From positions 562,001 through 626,000 of the forward strand of contig JAQFVV010006274.1 of NCBI GenBank assembly GCA_028023455.1: a stretch of 64,000 nt of DNA, given 5' to 3'. This DNA is from Epiperipatus broadwayi. Its lineage: Eukaryota > Onychophora > Udeonychophora > Euonychophora > Peripatidae. Made by a program: the position numbers and the translations under genes. Each line of letters starts with the position of its first letter. Within the stretch, counting starts at the first letter, position 1. A model generated the notes under the pieces. The model was not told the origin of the DNA. It saw only the letters and a list, made by a program, of their open reading frames with translations, and made no database searches. Positions 36,121 through 48,731 of the stretch are shown here, piece by piece.

Positions 36121-37761
36121 CTCAACAAACTCAAACCTCATGTCAATCAGCTACATGTATATAATGTCACAATTACAAAAGATCCATTTTTCGATAGTGA
36201 CAGTTAACCAAATTTGATACAAACTATGCTGAATGTGAAAATCCAATCATGACAAAATATTTGGAAAAGAATTTACAGTATATTTTTTTAGTGAACTGCA
36301 TGCAAAAAGAGGTCTTTTATATCTATCTAAAGTTAAAATGTATGTGCACAAATTTAATCTTCGCTTTATATTTAAAATAACCTCTTCTAGAACTTCAGAT
36401 AACAATTTTACTTATTATGAATAATAACAATTTAATAAACTTAAAGAGACTGTAGTTACCATAGCCCAATATAATTAATACATTTTATATATTTATTTCA
36501 TTGTATTTCTTTTCCAATTTTAACTTTTGCCATTCATTTTATAATATTTATTTTGGTTTTAGTAAAATTTGACATAAATATACAAGATATGTTTCTGAAT
36601 ATGTGCTATTAAACAGTAATGAGGAGTTAAGTTATTGTCGAATTAAAGATAAAGTCAATTTTATTTTCATTAATATTTTTCCAAGAGTGTTAAATAACAA
36701 GGACAGTTAAGTAATCAACATTTAGTTTACGAAGGGAGATGCAAAAATAACCTGAATCATTCTCTGATTTGCATACCTGTTATAGTATATACTTTTGCTG
36801 TTATATACTTCTTGCAGGACTTTCTGCATCAATCTGCCAAATGACATCATCATGTGAAATCGTGAAGCAATGTAGCACATTTGTTTTGTAAAGTGCATTT
36901 TGCATATTTGTTGATTTTTTTATAATGGCTGAAAGTTCGACCAATTAACGCTGATTTTTTTTTTTGACACAAACAACTTAGTTTGTAACAGTCGGGCATT
37001 TTATCTGAAAGTTCTGAAACATTTACATGATGCAATAAAATGTAAACACCCGGTTTTGTGTCAAAGAAAAAAGTGCAAACTCCACTCCAACAAAGTATCA
37101 TCTCTCAAAGCTTTGAGTATGAAACACTTTTTAATTAAATTCACCATGACCCAGCTTATCTATCAACCATATTTGCTCAATATCGCTTTGTGTGGTTTTT
37201 AAAAAATCTAATGAAAAAATGTCTTATTTTTTTTTTTTTTGTGACTTAGAAATAGTGGGAAAAAATGATGGAGGCATTAAAAGGCACCACTTTACTAGTA
37301 TTTCTGAACTATTTTGAAAAATGAAAAACCCATTTAGACTTTGTATTGCAGCAAATGAATAGCAATGTGAAAAAGATTAAATTTATAGCACTTAAAAATA
37401 AATAAACAATTTTTTATTATAAAATTTTAGTTATTCTTGGGTTCCCCTCATAAGTAAATGTTAAATCAATCTTTTTCCAGAAGAAATATAAGAAATTTTG
37501 AGTTAGTTTTACAAAAGTTATCTCTCTGAAACTATTCATAAATCATTTGGATAATGTATGTATAAATGAATGAAAAGAAAGTTATGTGTGGCTAACCCCA
37601 GTGTGTGTGTATACATATATGTAGTTTAATAAGCCGATCTTAATTTATTTAGAACTTTTACACAAGTTGCCATTTTGTTTTGTTTTTTATATCACATACA
37701 CATGTAAATTTGAAGTTAGAATGTGTGTACATTTATAGAGAATTTCTGTAGATGTATTATT
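36121..37761. other. Intron, no gene recognised
   Basis: Moderately AT-rich with scattered coding-like strings on both strands that have no recognisable motif. Confidence 0.35.
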
Positions 37762-37960
37762 TGTCGTACTTGAGTTTTATGTATATTTGTTTTTTTTTCT
37801 GTAATATGAACACAATTCCCGCACTTGAGCTTCATTTTGTGTGTAATTTCTTGTGGCTGATTTTATTCTGGGTTTAGAGGTATATCTTTATGGGAATATA
37901 TTTGTCATGCTTGAGTTTTAATTTTGTGTTTAATCACTTGTGTGATGATTTTGATGTTAT
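37762..37960. repeat. Three degenerate tandem copies around CTTGAGTTTT
   Basis: GTCGTACTTGAGTTTT (37763), CCGCACTTGAGCTTCATTTT (37820) and GTCATGCTTGAGTTTTAA (37905), each followed by a TGTGTxTAAT-like segment, form an irregular array with 57- to 85-bp spacing. Confidence 0.45.
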
Positions 37961-38516
37961 TTCAGGTTCTTAGAGATTTATTTTGCTATTATCCTTTTAA
38001 TGTTGGATAAGATTGAATACATATTGTGGGAGGTTGATTTTGTAATTGAATCTGCATGGGAATATGTAAATTCAATTTAGTCTATTTTATTATTGCCTAT
38101 TCTTTGAAAGTTAAGAATGAAATGTGTATATGTGTACATCTTGATGTACTTAACATATATCCAACAGAATCAGATAAATGATAGTCTTCAGAGATGGTAC
38201 TGAGTTAAATGTTTTGTCATTGTAGTTATTAATATTAAAAAGGCTACCTGATGTCAACAAATGAAATTTATGCCAAAAATGGTAATTTAAGTTTATGAAT
38301 TATAATTGAACTGTTAATAAATTTCTTTTGTTTGTTATTAGATAGATTAATCTTTCACATTTGTTTTCTGTTGTCTGCTCTTGCCAATTGAAGCTTCTAA
38401 AGAATCTTCTTTACTATCTAGAGGCATTAAAATATCTATTTATAATACTATGTGGCTGTGTAAGTGTTTATAGATTTTTATCAGTAAAATTTAAATTCAT
38501 CTTTTAAGAAGGCATG

Positions 38517-38680
38517 CTATGCGATGCACTATAGCTCCTTCTTTCTCGGAGTCAGGAATGTCTCAGCCACTATGCCCAGAGAAACCTGTTAGCTATGTGA
38601 TGTGATATGATGCACTGCGACTTCTCCTTTTTCAGAATCAGGAATCTTTCAGCCACTGTGCCCAGAAAAACCTGTTGGCC
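38517..38680. repeat. Two ~75-bp direct copies in the LINE 3' end
   Basis: 'CAGCCACTATGCCCAGAGAA' (38554 on) and 'CAGCCACTGTGCCCAGAAAA' (38651 on) lie in two imperfect copies (38517-38592 and 38605-38680) about 90 bp apart. Confidence 0.7.
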
Positions 38681-39523
38681 ACATTTTCTTCTCTTTCCAT
38701 TGCCCACTTTAAATTTTTCCCATATTCTTCTCTGTCCTGCTCCATCCCATTTCCACAACACAATATTGTCAACTCTATGACCTTTTATATCTGAATCCCT
38801 CTTATGTTTTACCAAACACAACATAAAAACCAAGAACTCACTTTTTCTGTATAATCACTTTGTTTATATTTATTCTCCCACAACTTCACTATTTGCACCC
38901 TTTCTGCTTGTAAGTATTCAATTAACAGATGCTTAATATTTTCTATGTCTTCCTTACATAACCTGCAGACTAAATCACCCATATTTTTGCTTTTATGTGC
39001 ATATTCTCTTGTTGCTGAAGATCCTGTTCAAGCCTTAAATAATAAACTATTCTTCTTTCTATTATCATAAATTAACTCACACCCAATATTCTATTTACTT
39101 TTATATATATTTAAACTCTTTTTATTCTCCATACTATATCTCCATCTCTCCCAACTCCCTATTTTTTATAATGCATCTATTCTTCTATCGCATTCCTTGC
39201 CACTATAACACTCAACAATTCTCCTAACACAATCATCCCACCTTTTGTACAAGTATACTGACAAAGTCTTTATCCAAATCTTCTGCATATTGCATTACCA
39301 TTCTCACCATCTTGTTGGCTGCCCTTTACTCATAACCCAATTAAATACTATTTTGGTTATTCTCCTATTATTCATAAATTGCAATCTACCAAACATTTTC
39401 ATTTTGCTTTTTGCATCTGTCATATAAAAACTTGACGATCCCATTTCTCCTTGAATTGTCTCTTTTGCCGTTTACACATCTGCATCTAATGCATGACTTT
39501 CTACTTCTCTTTGTACTTTTTCT

Positions 39524-39605
39524 AAGTAGTCTAATACCTCTTTATTAATACATAACACATTGTTAAGTAGTCTAATACCTCTTTATTAATACATAACACA
39601 TTGTT
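39524..39605. repeat. Perfect 41-bp tandem duplication inside the LINE
   Basis: 'AAGTAGTCTAATACCTCTTT' starts at 39524 and again at 39565, each followed by the same 21 bases. It shifts and duplicates part of the C-terminal reading frame. Confidence 0.9.
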
Positions 39606-41776
39606 ACCATATATTAACCTTGCTACTGCCACTCCCTTCCATGTAATTCTAGTTACATCGTATTTATTATATGAAAATACTGTTAATTTCTTTATCAATT
39701 TTTTTCCCCATTCATTCAAGCAATTTCTCTGATTGCTTAAGACGATTCTTATACATATTCACCACATTTAACTTTATATCCTCCAATAAAAATTCTTTCT
39801 CTTCTCTTTCCCCAGTATTTATCATCATTACTTTTGATTTTTCTTCTCTAAATTTAATCCCCATCTCTTTATCTATCCTTGCACATGCTTTTAGCATAAC
39901 TTCCATATTTTCCCTATTTTCTGTGTACAAAAAGACAACATTCGCAAATGAAAAAAATGTATATACTCTCTTGCCACCTATTAATGGTATATCTACTCTT
40001 TTTCTAGTCTTTCTATTGCTCTCTCTATTTCTCTCAAATGCAACAAAACTTTAACTGATTCTATATTTCCTAATTGATACATATAGTAATTATTTTTATA
40101 CAATCTCTTAATAAGATCTACTAAAGCTCCATCTATTCCCAAGTTTACTAAACTTACCCATAATCTATTTCTATTTATACTTATATCTATAAAAACCATA
40201 TATAACTGTCTATCTGTATTTCTACTTATATCTATATATTGTGTATAACTACAAATAAACTCTACTATAAGCCTATCTGATCGAAAATCTCCCTTGCATT
40301 TCTTCCATTATATTATTTTTTTTTTCATCCATTTTGCTACCCTTCCAGCTATCATCTATGCAAAAACTTTATATAACACTGACATTACTGCTATTGGTCT
40401 ATAATTAATTGCTTAACTTTCTTTGTTCCTTTCCATTAAATAATAGCCGTACTCTTTTATTATTCCAATTATCTGGAAATTCTCTCTTCTGTGCCATCTT
40501 ATTAAAACATGATAATAGGTTTAATTTTGCTCTATTTCCTAAATTCATCACTATCTCTGCTGCCCATTCATCTAAACCTCTTGCCTTTCCACTTTTCAAT
40601 TTCTTGCCTATCTGTTTCAATTCATTTTCTGTAAACTTAATATTACCATTACTATGTGTTTCATGTATGTTATCACTCTGTCCTTCATATCTAACATTTT
40701 TTCTGTATCCATTACATACTTATTTAAGATTGTCTATAATTCTTCTCTAGAACTACATTCTATTCTCTTGCCATCTAGTAATACTATTACTCTCCCCCAT
40801 TTACATTCCTTCTTTAAAGTATTTCCAAAAATTTTTACTCTCATCTCTTCCACTTTTATTAATATCCTCCAACAATTTATTATTTAATTTCATTCTCTCT
40901 ACATAATTATCTATTTTAGCCAACTTCTTTTTTTAAAATACTTTTTTACTTTTTTTGTTCTTAATAGCATACTTATATTCTCTGCATGCTTTCCTCCCAT
41001 CTTTTACACTTTTACTAACTAACTTTTCTATTATTTTTATTCTTCTGAATATTCTCATCTAAAATTCTATTTGCCACTTTTTCTACTTCATCACACTAAT
41101 CTTTATATTCATCCCCAACCAACTCTTTCATGATTTCTTCAACTTATATTTTATATTCTTCTAACTTATTCTTATCATTCATTCTCCACCCACATCTTTG
41201 ACTATCCTTTCTACTTTTATTCCTAATTTCCATCACATTGCGATCCATTTCGATTATAAAGAAATTATGATCACTATTACATTCTCTTCATTATCAAACA
41301 CGTTAATTTTCCTTACTTTATTCATTCCTTCTTTCTCTATTAATACATAGTCTATTGTGTGAAATATATTATTTCTAGACCACGTATATTGTCCCTCATA
41401 AATATTTGATAAATTTCCAATGCTCATATTCATTCTCTGACAAAAATTCTTCAAAAGCTGTCCATTCTTGTTATCTATGTCATCAATTTCTTCAATATGC
41501 CCATTCATATCCCCTATAACCATTATTTTCTTCCCCCTTTTTTTTTTGAAACTATCCTTAACTAGGCATTCATATATGCTACTGTTCTATTTCATTATAG
41601 TTTGATATTCTCCAGTGGCTATATAACCTCCATCCATTCTTGTGTTCCTAACCTTATCTCAAACCACAAATGTTCTTGACTTTGTTTGTTATATATCTAG
41701 GGCATCCTCTGGTATTGGATATTGACTGTGTCTACAGTGAGAGGCTCTTACAATATATATATATATATATATATAT

Positions 41777-44378
41777 TGTAAGCTTCCAGGTTGGCACCAG
41801 AAAGAAATGTGGGAAGGTCACATTTGTGCCAACAATGGCTGAAAGTAAGTAGTTGAGAAAAATGAATTGTGATATAATCTAATATTTAAAATTGAGTTTT
41901 TAGGAAAACTAAACTTAAATGGTGATGTAATTTGCTAGTTGTAATTTGCTAGTTGAAGTTAGGATTTTAACAAAATCAAAATTTTAAATGGGTATATTGA
42001 TTGGTGGAGTTTTGGACTATATGTTTAATGGTAGATGTTTGTGTATAGTAGAGGATTTACATGTCATAATAGGCAGATGCATAAATATATTATTAATTGG
42101 AATTTTCTTTTCTATATTTTTATTTATAAGTTACTGATTATATATTGTCTTAGAATCTTATGTTTTAAAAATGATAGAGATTATTTGTAATAGTAAATAA
42201 CATTTCTAAAATTAATTAGTATTTAATATTTTTTTTTTATTACTATGTTTATTATATTCAAATATTGTAGTGTTAAAATTTTTATAAATAATATTTCTGG
42301 AAAGCTTCCAAAGTTGATTGTCATAGAAACACAGAGGGTGTGAGTGGAGAAAAATATAGTGTAAAACTTAAAAGTAAAAAAAAAAAAAAGGCTCCGAGGA
42401 AGAAGAAAAAAAGGAAACTTAAAAGAATCAATAACTCTCTAAAAATATTACAAATATTAAAAAAACATCGCAAGGATTCTAATGATGTGTTTATGGAAAA
42501 TTTCTATTATACTACTGGAGTAATAAAACCATGAAGAGATAGACCCAGAGGGAAGCCAGCCTTCAAATTTCTGCCAAAGCAATGGTCCATTCGCTCCTTT
42601 TAAAATTACCTTGATGTCACGTAAGATAAGTAATATAATTTATTTCAAGATATTGCCAAAAGTAAGTAATATTAAGATGGCAAAATTGTATAAAATAACG
42701 CTAGCACAATTTTTTTCATTAAACGCTAAAACCAAACGCCTAATATTAAATTCTAATCATTTTTTATCAATCTTCTGCAAATTAAAATTTAAAATAAAAA
42801 AATTTATCTACTTAATTCTAAAATAAAAAAATTTATCTACTTAATTCTAGGATAAAAAAAAAAAAAAACTCTTATCATTCTTAACAAGTTATGCTTAACA
42901 ATCGGATAGACATTTTTTTTTTATGTTATAATTTACCATTGTTTTTAAAATTAATATGTATGTTTCTTTAACTTTCAACCTTCAATTTTCTTTTAAAAAA
43001 CTTAATATGTAATAATAGGATATTGACAAATATTTTTTTTTTGGTTACAATAGATGTATAAACAATTTTTTGTTGTTGTTTTTGTTTTGTGTTCTTTTTT
43101 AAAAAAAAAACAAAACAAAACAATGTAATTTCATTATCATTAGAGTGTGATAATTTATTATTTTGTATGATTTAGAAAGTATATAATAGGTGATTCTAGA
43201 TATTCGGATGTGTGCGTGATGCTATAGATTATTATTTTAAAGATGTCATATTTATTATGCAATTTAGTCAATGAGGTATATTTAAAGAAAAATAATGAAT
43301 TAAAACCTTATCTGTTCTAAGTTCGGTATATAGGAGTTATATTGAATGTGAGTTGAGGGTAGAGATGGTCAAGGGACGATTCGATTATGTAGATTAAGTT
43401 TGGAGATATTTGTTAATTCTTAACCATATAAGTATATGTGTTTGGTTATTATTTTTCCCTGCCTTTATTTATATTGTATAGTTACTGTTAGACGACTTAC
43501 ATAGTTACTGTTAGACGACTTACACCGATTGTAACAGATAAGTGTTATATAATTTTTTATATTATGTAAAAGATGATTGATTTGTAGCATCATACAAGTT
43601 TATAAGTAATCTAATAAAATATATTTCATGAATACATTGTGTTTACAATATAATCAAATGCACATATTCGGAGATAGATATATGATTAACATATTAAATA
43701 GTAGTCAATTTTGATTTTACCTTAGAAGAGATGTAACTGGTTATCAATGTGCATAAATAATATTTTTTTATTTTTATTATAATTATTTTTTTTTTGTCTT
43801 TTATTTAAAATATTTTTTTTTAATAAATACTTTTAATGAATTAAAAGTCCAAACGAATTGCTTGACTATTTACGTTCGATTCTTCATTTCCACACACACA
43901 CATCTGGTTAATATAACATAGTTATAGAAGATATAAGTTTGTCAATATAAGTCAGGTTTTATTTAATTTGTCTGGTGGTAATAAATCTCAGTATTACAAT
44001 GCCAATAATACATTTTACTTTGCTTGGAATAGATAGTGATATGGATATAAAGGTACCCGTTCCTAATTATTATCTATCCTATAATAAATGTAATAATTGT
44101 CAATTTTGCAATAGTTTTGGTATTGAATAGATGCTCTGAACATATTTAAATTAATCTTATAGTATTATTGTTTATAGACATTTTATCATCCTTGTTGGCC
44201 TCATATATAAAGACCATATCCTATAACCTCAACTGAGCTAAGCCATAGAACAATTTACAATGATAAATTTTATTCTATCTTGTATAGAATTGGCGCCTGG
44301 GCAATTATAAATAAGTGAAGAAGATGGAGGTTATAGGTGAGGGTTAAAGTGACCTGATATATATATATTTAGGTTAAA
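41777..44378 (+). repeat. Gypsy 5' LTR
   Basis: 2602 bp, starting TGTAAGCTTCC and near-identical to 52201-54830. Relative to the 3' copy it carries three perfect tandem duplications: 14 bp (41927-41954), 29 bp (42791-42848) and 23 bp (43478-43523). The right border is set where similarity stops (TTAGGTTAAA); this is not the usual CA, so the end is less certain than the start. A TGGCATCCAAC sequence starting at 44380 could be the primer site; an alternative TGGCGCCTGG at 44291 lies inside the shared sequence. Confidence 0.85.
42310..42534 (+). other. Lys/Arg-rich short open frame in the 5' LTR
   Basis: An open frame ending TGA at 42532-42534 encodes a very basic stretch ('KKKKKAPRKKKKRKLKR') followed by 'FYYTTGVIKP'. 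There is no good ATG at its head (GTG at 42340). It is kept with one Lys-to-Glu change in the 3' LTR, but the LTRs are near-identical throughout, so conservation says little. It probably reflects A-rich DNA rather than a gene. Confidence 0.2.
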
Positions 44379-46522
44379 GTGGCATCCAACTGATGCTTGA
44401 TATACGATTGGGTTAAAGTGACCACCCAGTCGTGGGGCCTGACGGTTGTGGGACCTGATATAGATTTAGGTTGGCGCGCGACGGCTTGTTATATATATAG
44501 AGGCCACAACTGTTAGGGTTAAATGGTTTTCCTTGTTTAATTAAGTCTCATAGCCTGATATATTTACGGTTAAGTGGTGGCATGAAATGTGGATGGCTTG
44601 ATATACATGGGTTAAGTCTCATATCCTGTAGAATATTTATCTTTTGTTGGTTTAATGGGTATAGTGGCAACCCAAACATTTAGGGCCTTGATTAATTAAA
44701 TCTCACATCCTGTAGACTGCATATCTTCTTGTTGGCTCAATCATTGGGGTCTATATTAATTAAATACCATACCCTGTAGGTGCTTGTGTTTTTGGTGGCT
44801 TATATTTTAATGTCTCCAAGATTATCTCAATGTAGGTTCATTAATTAATTTTGTTGGTTAAATACCATAAGCTATATGAGTAAAACAGTATTGTTAGTCA
44901 AAATATTTATTAAAAAAAAAGAATAAGATAGTTTTTATATATATAAACTAATTATATGTGTAGCTTGTACTATCTCAGTGTATATATATATACTATACAT
45001 TTGTTAATATGTGTTCGTGGCAATAAGGAGAAAGAAAATTAAAGTGTTAGAAAGGTAGTAAGAGTAAATTGGAACTTGGGGTAAATGGAGCATTAACTAA
45101 GGTTTGAAATAAGCAAATTAGAGTTTGAAATAAGACAATACCTGAAAGATGTGTAACAGATATATAAATGTAAGATGTATAGTTTAAAAAAAACAAAAAC
45201 AATTTTTTTTAGGTGAAATAAATGAATACAGCCATGAGACAGCTTAATTTCAATTATAAAGCTATATGAATATCACAATTCAGAGTAATGTTAAAGTTGA
45301 TGTTAATTTTTATATATATATATATATATCTTTTGCTTATCAATTAAATATAGTACTGATGCTAGATAAACATAGAATTATTGATAGTATTAAATTATAA
45401 AGTGTTAATATTATTCATATTTGGAACACTTCTGTTATAGAAAGTCTATAATTTTGAAGGTTAGATAGCATACTTGATTGTTGGAGTTTGTTGGTTGTGT
45501 TGCAAGTTTTGGTGATGGATGGAGAATTTTTGTTATTGTCTTAGGTATATGGTGTATTCATGTCACTGATGATTGATTGTTCTCATTCACTGCTCCAACC
45601 CAAATTATGATATCAGTTGTTAGTTATCATGAAGCAGTTAACAGTAGTCCTGCCATGATTTTGCCTCTAAGACTCCAGAGAGAGCAAGGCATAGTTCTTT
45701 GTAATATACATGTAATATTTGTCTCTAAGACTCCAGAGAGATGAGCAAGACAATATTTTATAAATAGCCCCTAAGACTTGGATGTAAGCAGGGCATTGTG
45801 ATAGTGTTTGTAGTAGAATATTATGGGTTGTGGTAGCTTAGAGTGGTTAAAGTGAGATGATCATCAGAGTGTTCATGGAGCATTGTATGTTTTGAGAGCA
45901 GTGATGGAATTCTTCTATCCATCTCAAAATTGTGAACTGCTAATAATTCTTTTGGCTGTCAGTATCTGTTGGATCTTTAGAAGAATGGATAAATATATAA
46001 CTTGAATATATAGCTCATTCTTAAAAGGCTATTTTTTATATTCTTATGCAAAGGTTGGCATTTACCATATTTAAGTAAAAATTGTATATCAGTCGTCATA
46101 ATAAATGCATGTCATCATTAATTTGATTTTGGTTATGAATTTTTTTTTTTTTGTTATAAATGCTGGTTATAATATTTGAATGCACCCAATACAGCATAAA
46201 GATAAATGAATATGTTTAAATTATTTTGGTCTTTTATCAGTTGTTTGAATTGGTGTAGTTTGCAATATAACTATAGTGGATCATATAAAATTTGATTTAT
46301 AATTTCAGCTATGTTTAGATTAATGTTATCTAGTTAAAGCTTAATGTCTTCTTATCTATGTGTGTGTGGAAAATCGAACATTATATGGGAAAATAAAATT
46401 GTGGAAATTTTATGACATTTTAGGTAGTGGTGGTGAATTTGAATTGTTGATTTGGTGGAGGTTGGGGCTGGTAAACCTTGTTTTCTTAAATAGTATTAAT
46501 AAATTTTTAAAGAGATTATAAA
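44379..46522 (+). other. Gypsy leader region with degenerate internal repeats
   Basis: About 2.1 kb without a usable frame. 'GGTTAAAGTGACC'-like units recur between 44342 and 44425. A 'TCTCATATCCTGTAG'-like unit recurs near 44545, 44609, 44697 and 44767. A third set, 'CTCTAAGACTCCAGAGAG', recurs near 45664, 45722 and, degraded, 45768. Such leaders often hold packaging and control signals, but none can be identified here. Confidence 0.6.
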
Positions 46523-48444
46523 ATGGAAGAGTTTAGTTTATACGATAGTTTGGGTGGGTCTCAAGAGACACCATCTCCAGACATAGCTGCATTGTCCCCT
46601 GACCTTGAATCAGGAAATGAAGCTATAGATATGTCCTATGGAGAGTCTAGTAAGATGAGAGATAATATTTGTAAAACCACGGATGATGATATGCCGATGT
46701 GGGCCAAATCGTTTTTTGCAAAATTAGAGTCTAGATGAGTAGAAGATAGAGAAAGGTCAGAAGAGATGTTCACAGAACTAAAGTCTGTTCAAACAAAGTT
46801 AGAGTCTAGTCGAGTAGAAGATAGAAAAAAAATCAGAAGAGATGTTAGTAGAATTGAAGTCAGAATTAAAAGAAGAACTAAAGTCTGGACGCGTAGAAGA
46901 TAGACAAAAGTCAGAAGAGATGTTAGTAGAATTAAAGTCAGGACAAACAGAATTGAAATCAGAACTAAAAGAAATAAAGTTGAATCAAGATAAGTCAGAG
47001 GAAAGGATAGCTGAAATAAAATTGGAAATGTTAGGAATAACGTCAGACATGGTAGAGATAAGAGCTAATACAGTTAGCCAGATGCAAGCTTTGGAAGAGA
47101 AAGTAGAAGGTCAGATGTTAGAGATAAAGGAGGTTAAAGACACTATTAAAGATCAAGCATCTAAATTTGAAACTGTAGAAATAAATGTCTATGCTCAATT
47201 GCATCAAATAAAATTAGAAAATGATAGTGCAGTGGCACAAATTCGAGAGGAGATTAAAGAAAATTTTAGTAAAACCGAAAACATGGTAAAAGATAAGGAA
47301 TTTGAGTATGTTCAACAGAAATTTGAACAATTTCAGGAAGAATTTGGGGTTATTAAACAAGTTGTGGATAGGTGTCACGATAAAGTGGATGACAATATTT
47401 TAAAAACTCAAGGCCAGTATAGTGTTGGTCAAAATATAAATGATCAGGTTGTTCAAATGGTTAAAAAAATAGATAGTTTGACAATAGAAGAAGCTGTACG
47501 AGCCATGGGGCTAAAGTTAGTTGAAATAGATGAAAAATGTCAAAATTTAAGAAAAGAGGTAGATAGTGTGAGGAGTGATATAGGTAAGCAGGGTATCTCA
47601 GACCAGGTTGAAGAAAAGCTAAATGAGTTTAATTGTGAGTTACAGAATCACCAGTTAAAATTAGAAAATTTTATGCAAGAAAAAATAATTCAGGAGCGGA
47701 ATGCAAAGACAGAAATAAGAATTCCAGAGATTAGGGAAACAGATATTACTGAGGTTAAAGAGGTCTGTGGTTACCCGACATACCATTGTTCCGAGGAGTT
47801 ATTAAAAGATTCTAGGCTTGATAAGGCATATTCAAAGAATTTAGGTGTAAATAGAGAAAAAATGAATTATGGGAAGGATTCACGGGATTCCATGGCCCTT
47901 AAATTCTTGTCTATTAAATCTTTTAAGGGAGATCACATGGAAAATCCACATGAGTTTTTGCAGAATTTAGAAGAGTTATTTGCGTTATGTCCCTTAACAG
48001 AAGAGGAAAAGATTGCAATTGCTAGCAATCATCTATATTCATCATCCAAGGACTGGTCATCTATATTCGTCATCCAAGGACTGGTGGCAGTCATTATTTG
48101 AGAGGCCACATAATTATGGGGATTTTAAGTACCTATTATTAAATAGTTTTTGGGGGGAAGATAAGCAAGACAACTTGAGATATCAAGTATCGCAGGAAAG
48201 ATATAATCATATGAAAGGTAGTTACACTCAATTTTTCAGAAAGCAAGTCGTCAAATTGAGAACTCTTACTGCATACCCTTTCTCCGAACAACAAATAGTT
48301 ACGGTATTGCACCACAATATGCCGAGACACGTCGAACAAGTCTTGATAGCATCGGACCGACAAACGATTGAAGAAGTAATTAATGTTTTAGACTCAATAG
48401 AGATTAGTGATTGGGGAGGAGATGCTAGGGCTAAGATTAATTAA
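46523..48444 (+). pseudogene. gag: Gypsy gag, coiled-coil type, broken
   Basis: Starts at ATG 46523 (context AAAATGG). The N-terminal part is followed by three ~78-bp repeats encoding 'VEDRxxSEEMxxELKS' units (46737, 46815, 46892), then a long Lys/Glu-rich heptad region predicted to form a coiled coil, then the capsid-like core from about 47900 ('MALKFLSIKSFKGDHMENPH', 'LRYQVSQERYNHMKGSY'). Breaks: TGA at 46736-46738; a frame change in the A run near 46827-46835; a 28-bp tandem duplication (48031-48058 and 48059-48085) that ends the long frame at 48101; and TAA at 48442-48444. Gag would build the cytoplasmic virus-like particle. The coiled-coil N-terminus is unusually long. Confidence 0.8.
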
Positions 48445-48459
48445 GAACATAGCCCAAAT

Positions 48460-48684
48460 ATGAATAGCATTAGTATCCTAGATAGGTCACGGTGGAATCA
48501 AGGCAGAGATATGCGAAATAGGAGTAGATATAGAGGTAGGCCTCCAATTCAGGGTAGGCCATATTATAATCCTTACCCGCATATGGGGAGGAAAGACAAT
48601 GGTAATATGCCACCCACAAGTGGGATAAGAATCCTTAAAAGGGATGAAACCACTATCAAGAAACCTGGAGCATTAAACCAATAG
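48460..48684 (+). pseudogene. Gypsy nucleocapsid-like RG-rich segment
   Basis: In the same frame as the capsid part after the TAA at 48442, it encodes 74 residues rich in Arg, Gly, Tyr and Pro ('RNRSRYRGRPPIQGRPYYNP'). There is no CCHC zinc knuckle. Position and composition suggest the RNA-binding end of Gag. The following pol frame is offset from it by two bases, which could mean a programmed frameshift or an indel. Confidence 0.6.
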
Positions 48685-48731
48685 GGGCCTCAACGGTATG
48701 TTTCTCACTTTGGGGCCCTATTTATAGAGAT

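Larger units (their letters stand above)
38515..41690 (-). pseudogene. LINE (non-LTR retrotransposon), minus strand, endonuclease plus reverse transcriptase, decayed
   Basis: Read on the minus strand from 41690 downwards: an endonuclease (APE-type) with 'EHLWFEI', 'MVIGDMNGHIEEIDD' (41523 down) and 'YTWSRNNIFHTIDYVLIE' (about 41390-41330); then reverse transcriptase blocks 'KLKSGKARGLDEWAAEI', 'NRNRLWVSLVNLGIDGALVD' and 'ENRENMEVMLKACARI'; then a C-terminal 'CRLCKEDIENIKHLLIE' zinc-knuckle-like region (about 38970-38920). The expected YADD reads as a FANVV sequence, and stops and frame changes occur throughout, so it is dead. The 5' end stops about 85 bp from the Gypsy element. It is a different LINE family from those at 22450 and 56440. 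Confidence 0.8.

Noticed and set aside
36850-37101. 83-codon minus-strand frame and a 'HDPAYLSTIF' string on the + strand nearby, looked at as a possible mariner or hAT remnant
   Set aside because: Only a couple of residues fit a mariner catalytic region and the order of other motifs is missing; not enough to name.
39671-40054. 127-codon and other + strand frames over the 38.5-41.7 kb LINE
   Set aside because: They are antisense to recognisable LINE endonuclease and reverse transcriptase blocks on the minus strand.
44291-44300. TGGCGCCTGG as the Gypsy primer-binding site
   Set aside because: It lies inside the sequence shared by both LTR copies, with about 80 bp of further similarity after it, so it would only be the primer site if the 3' copy were followed by a second truncated element. 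Kept as an alternative, not called.
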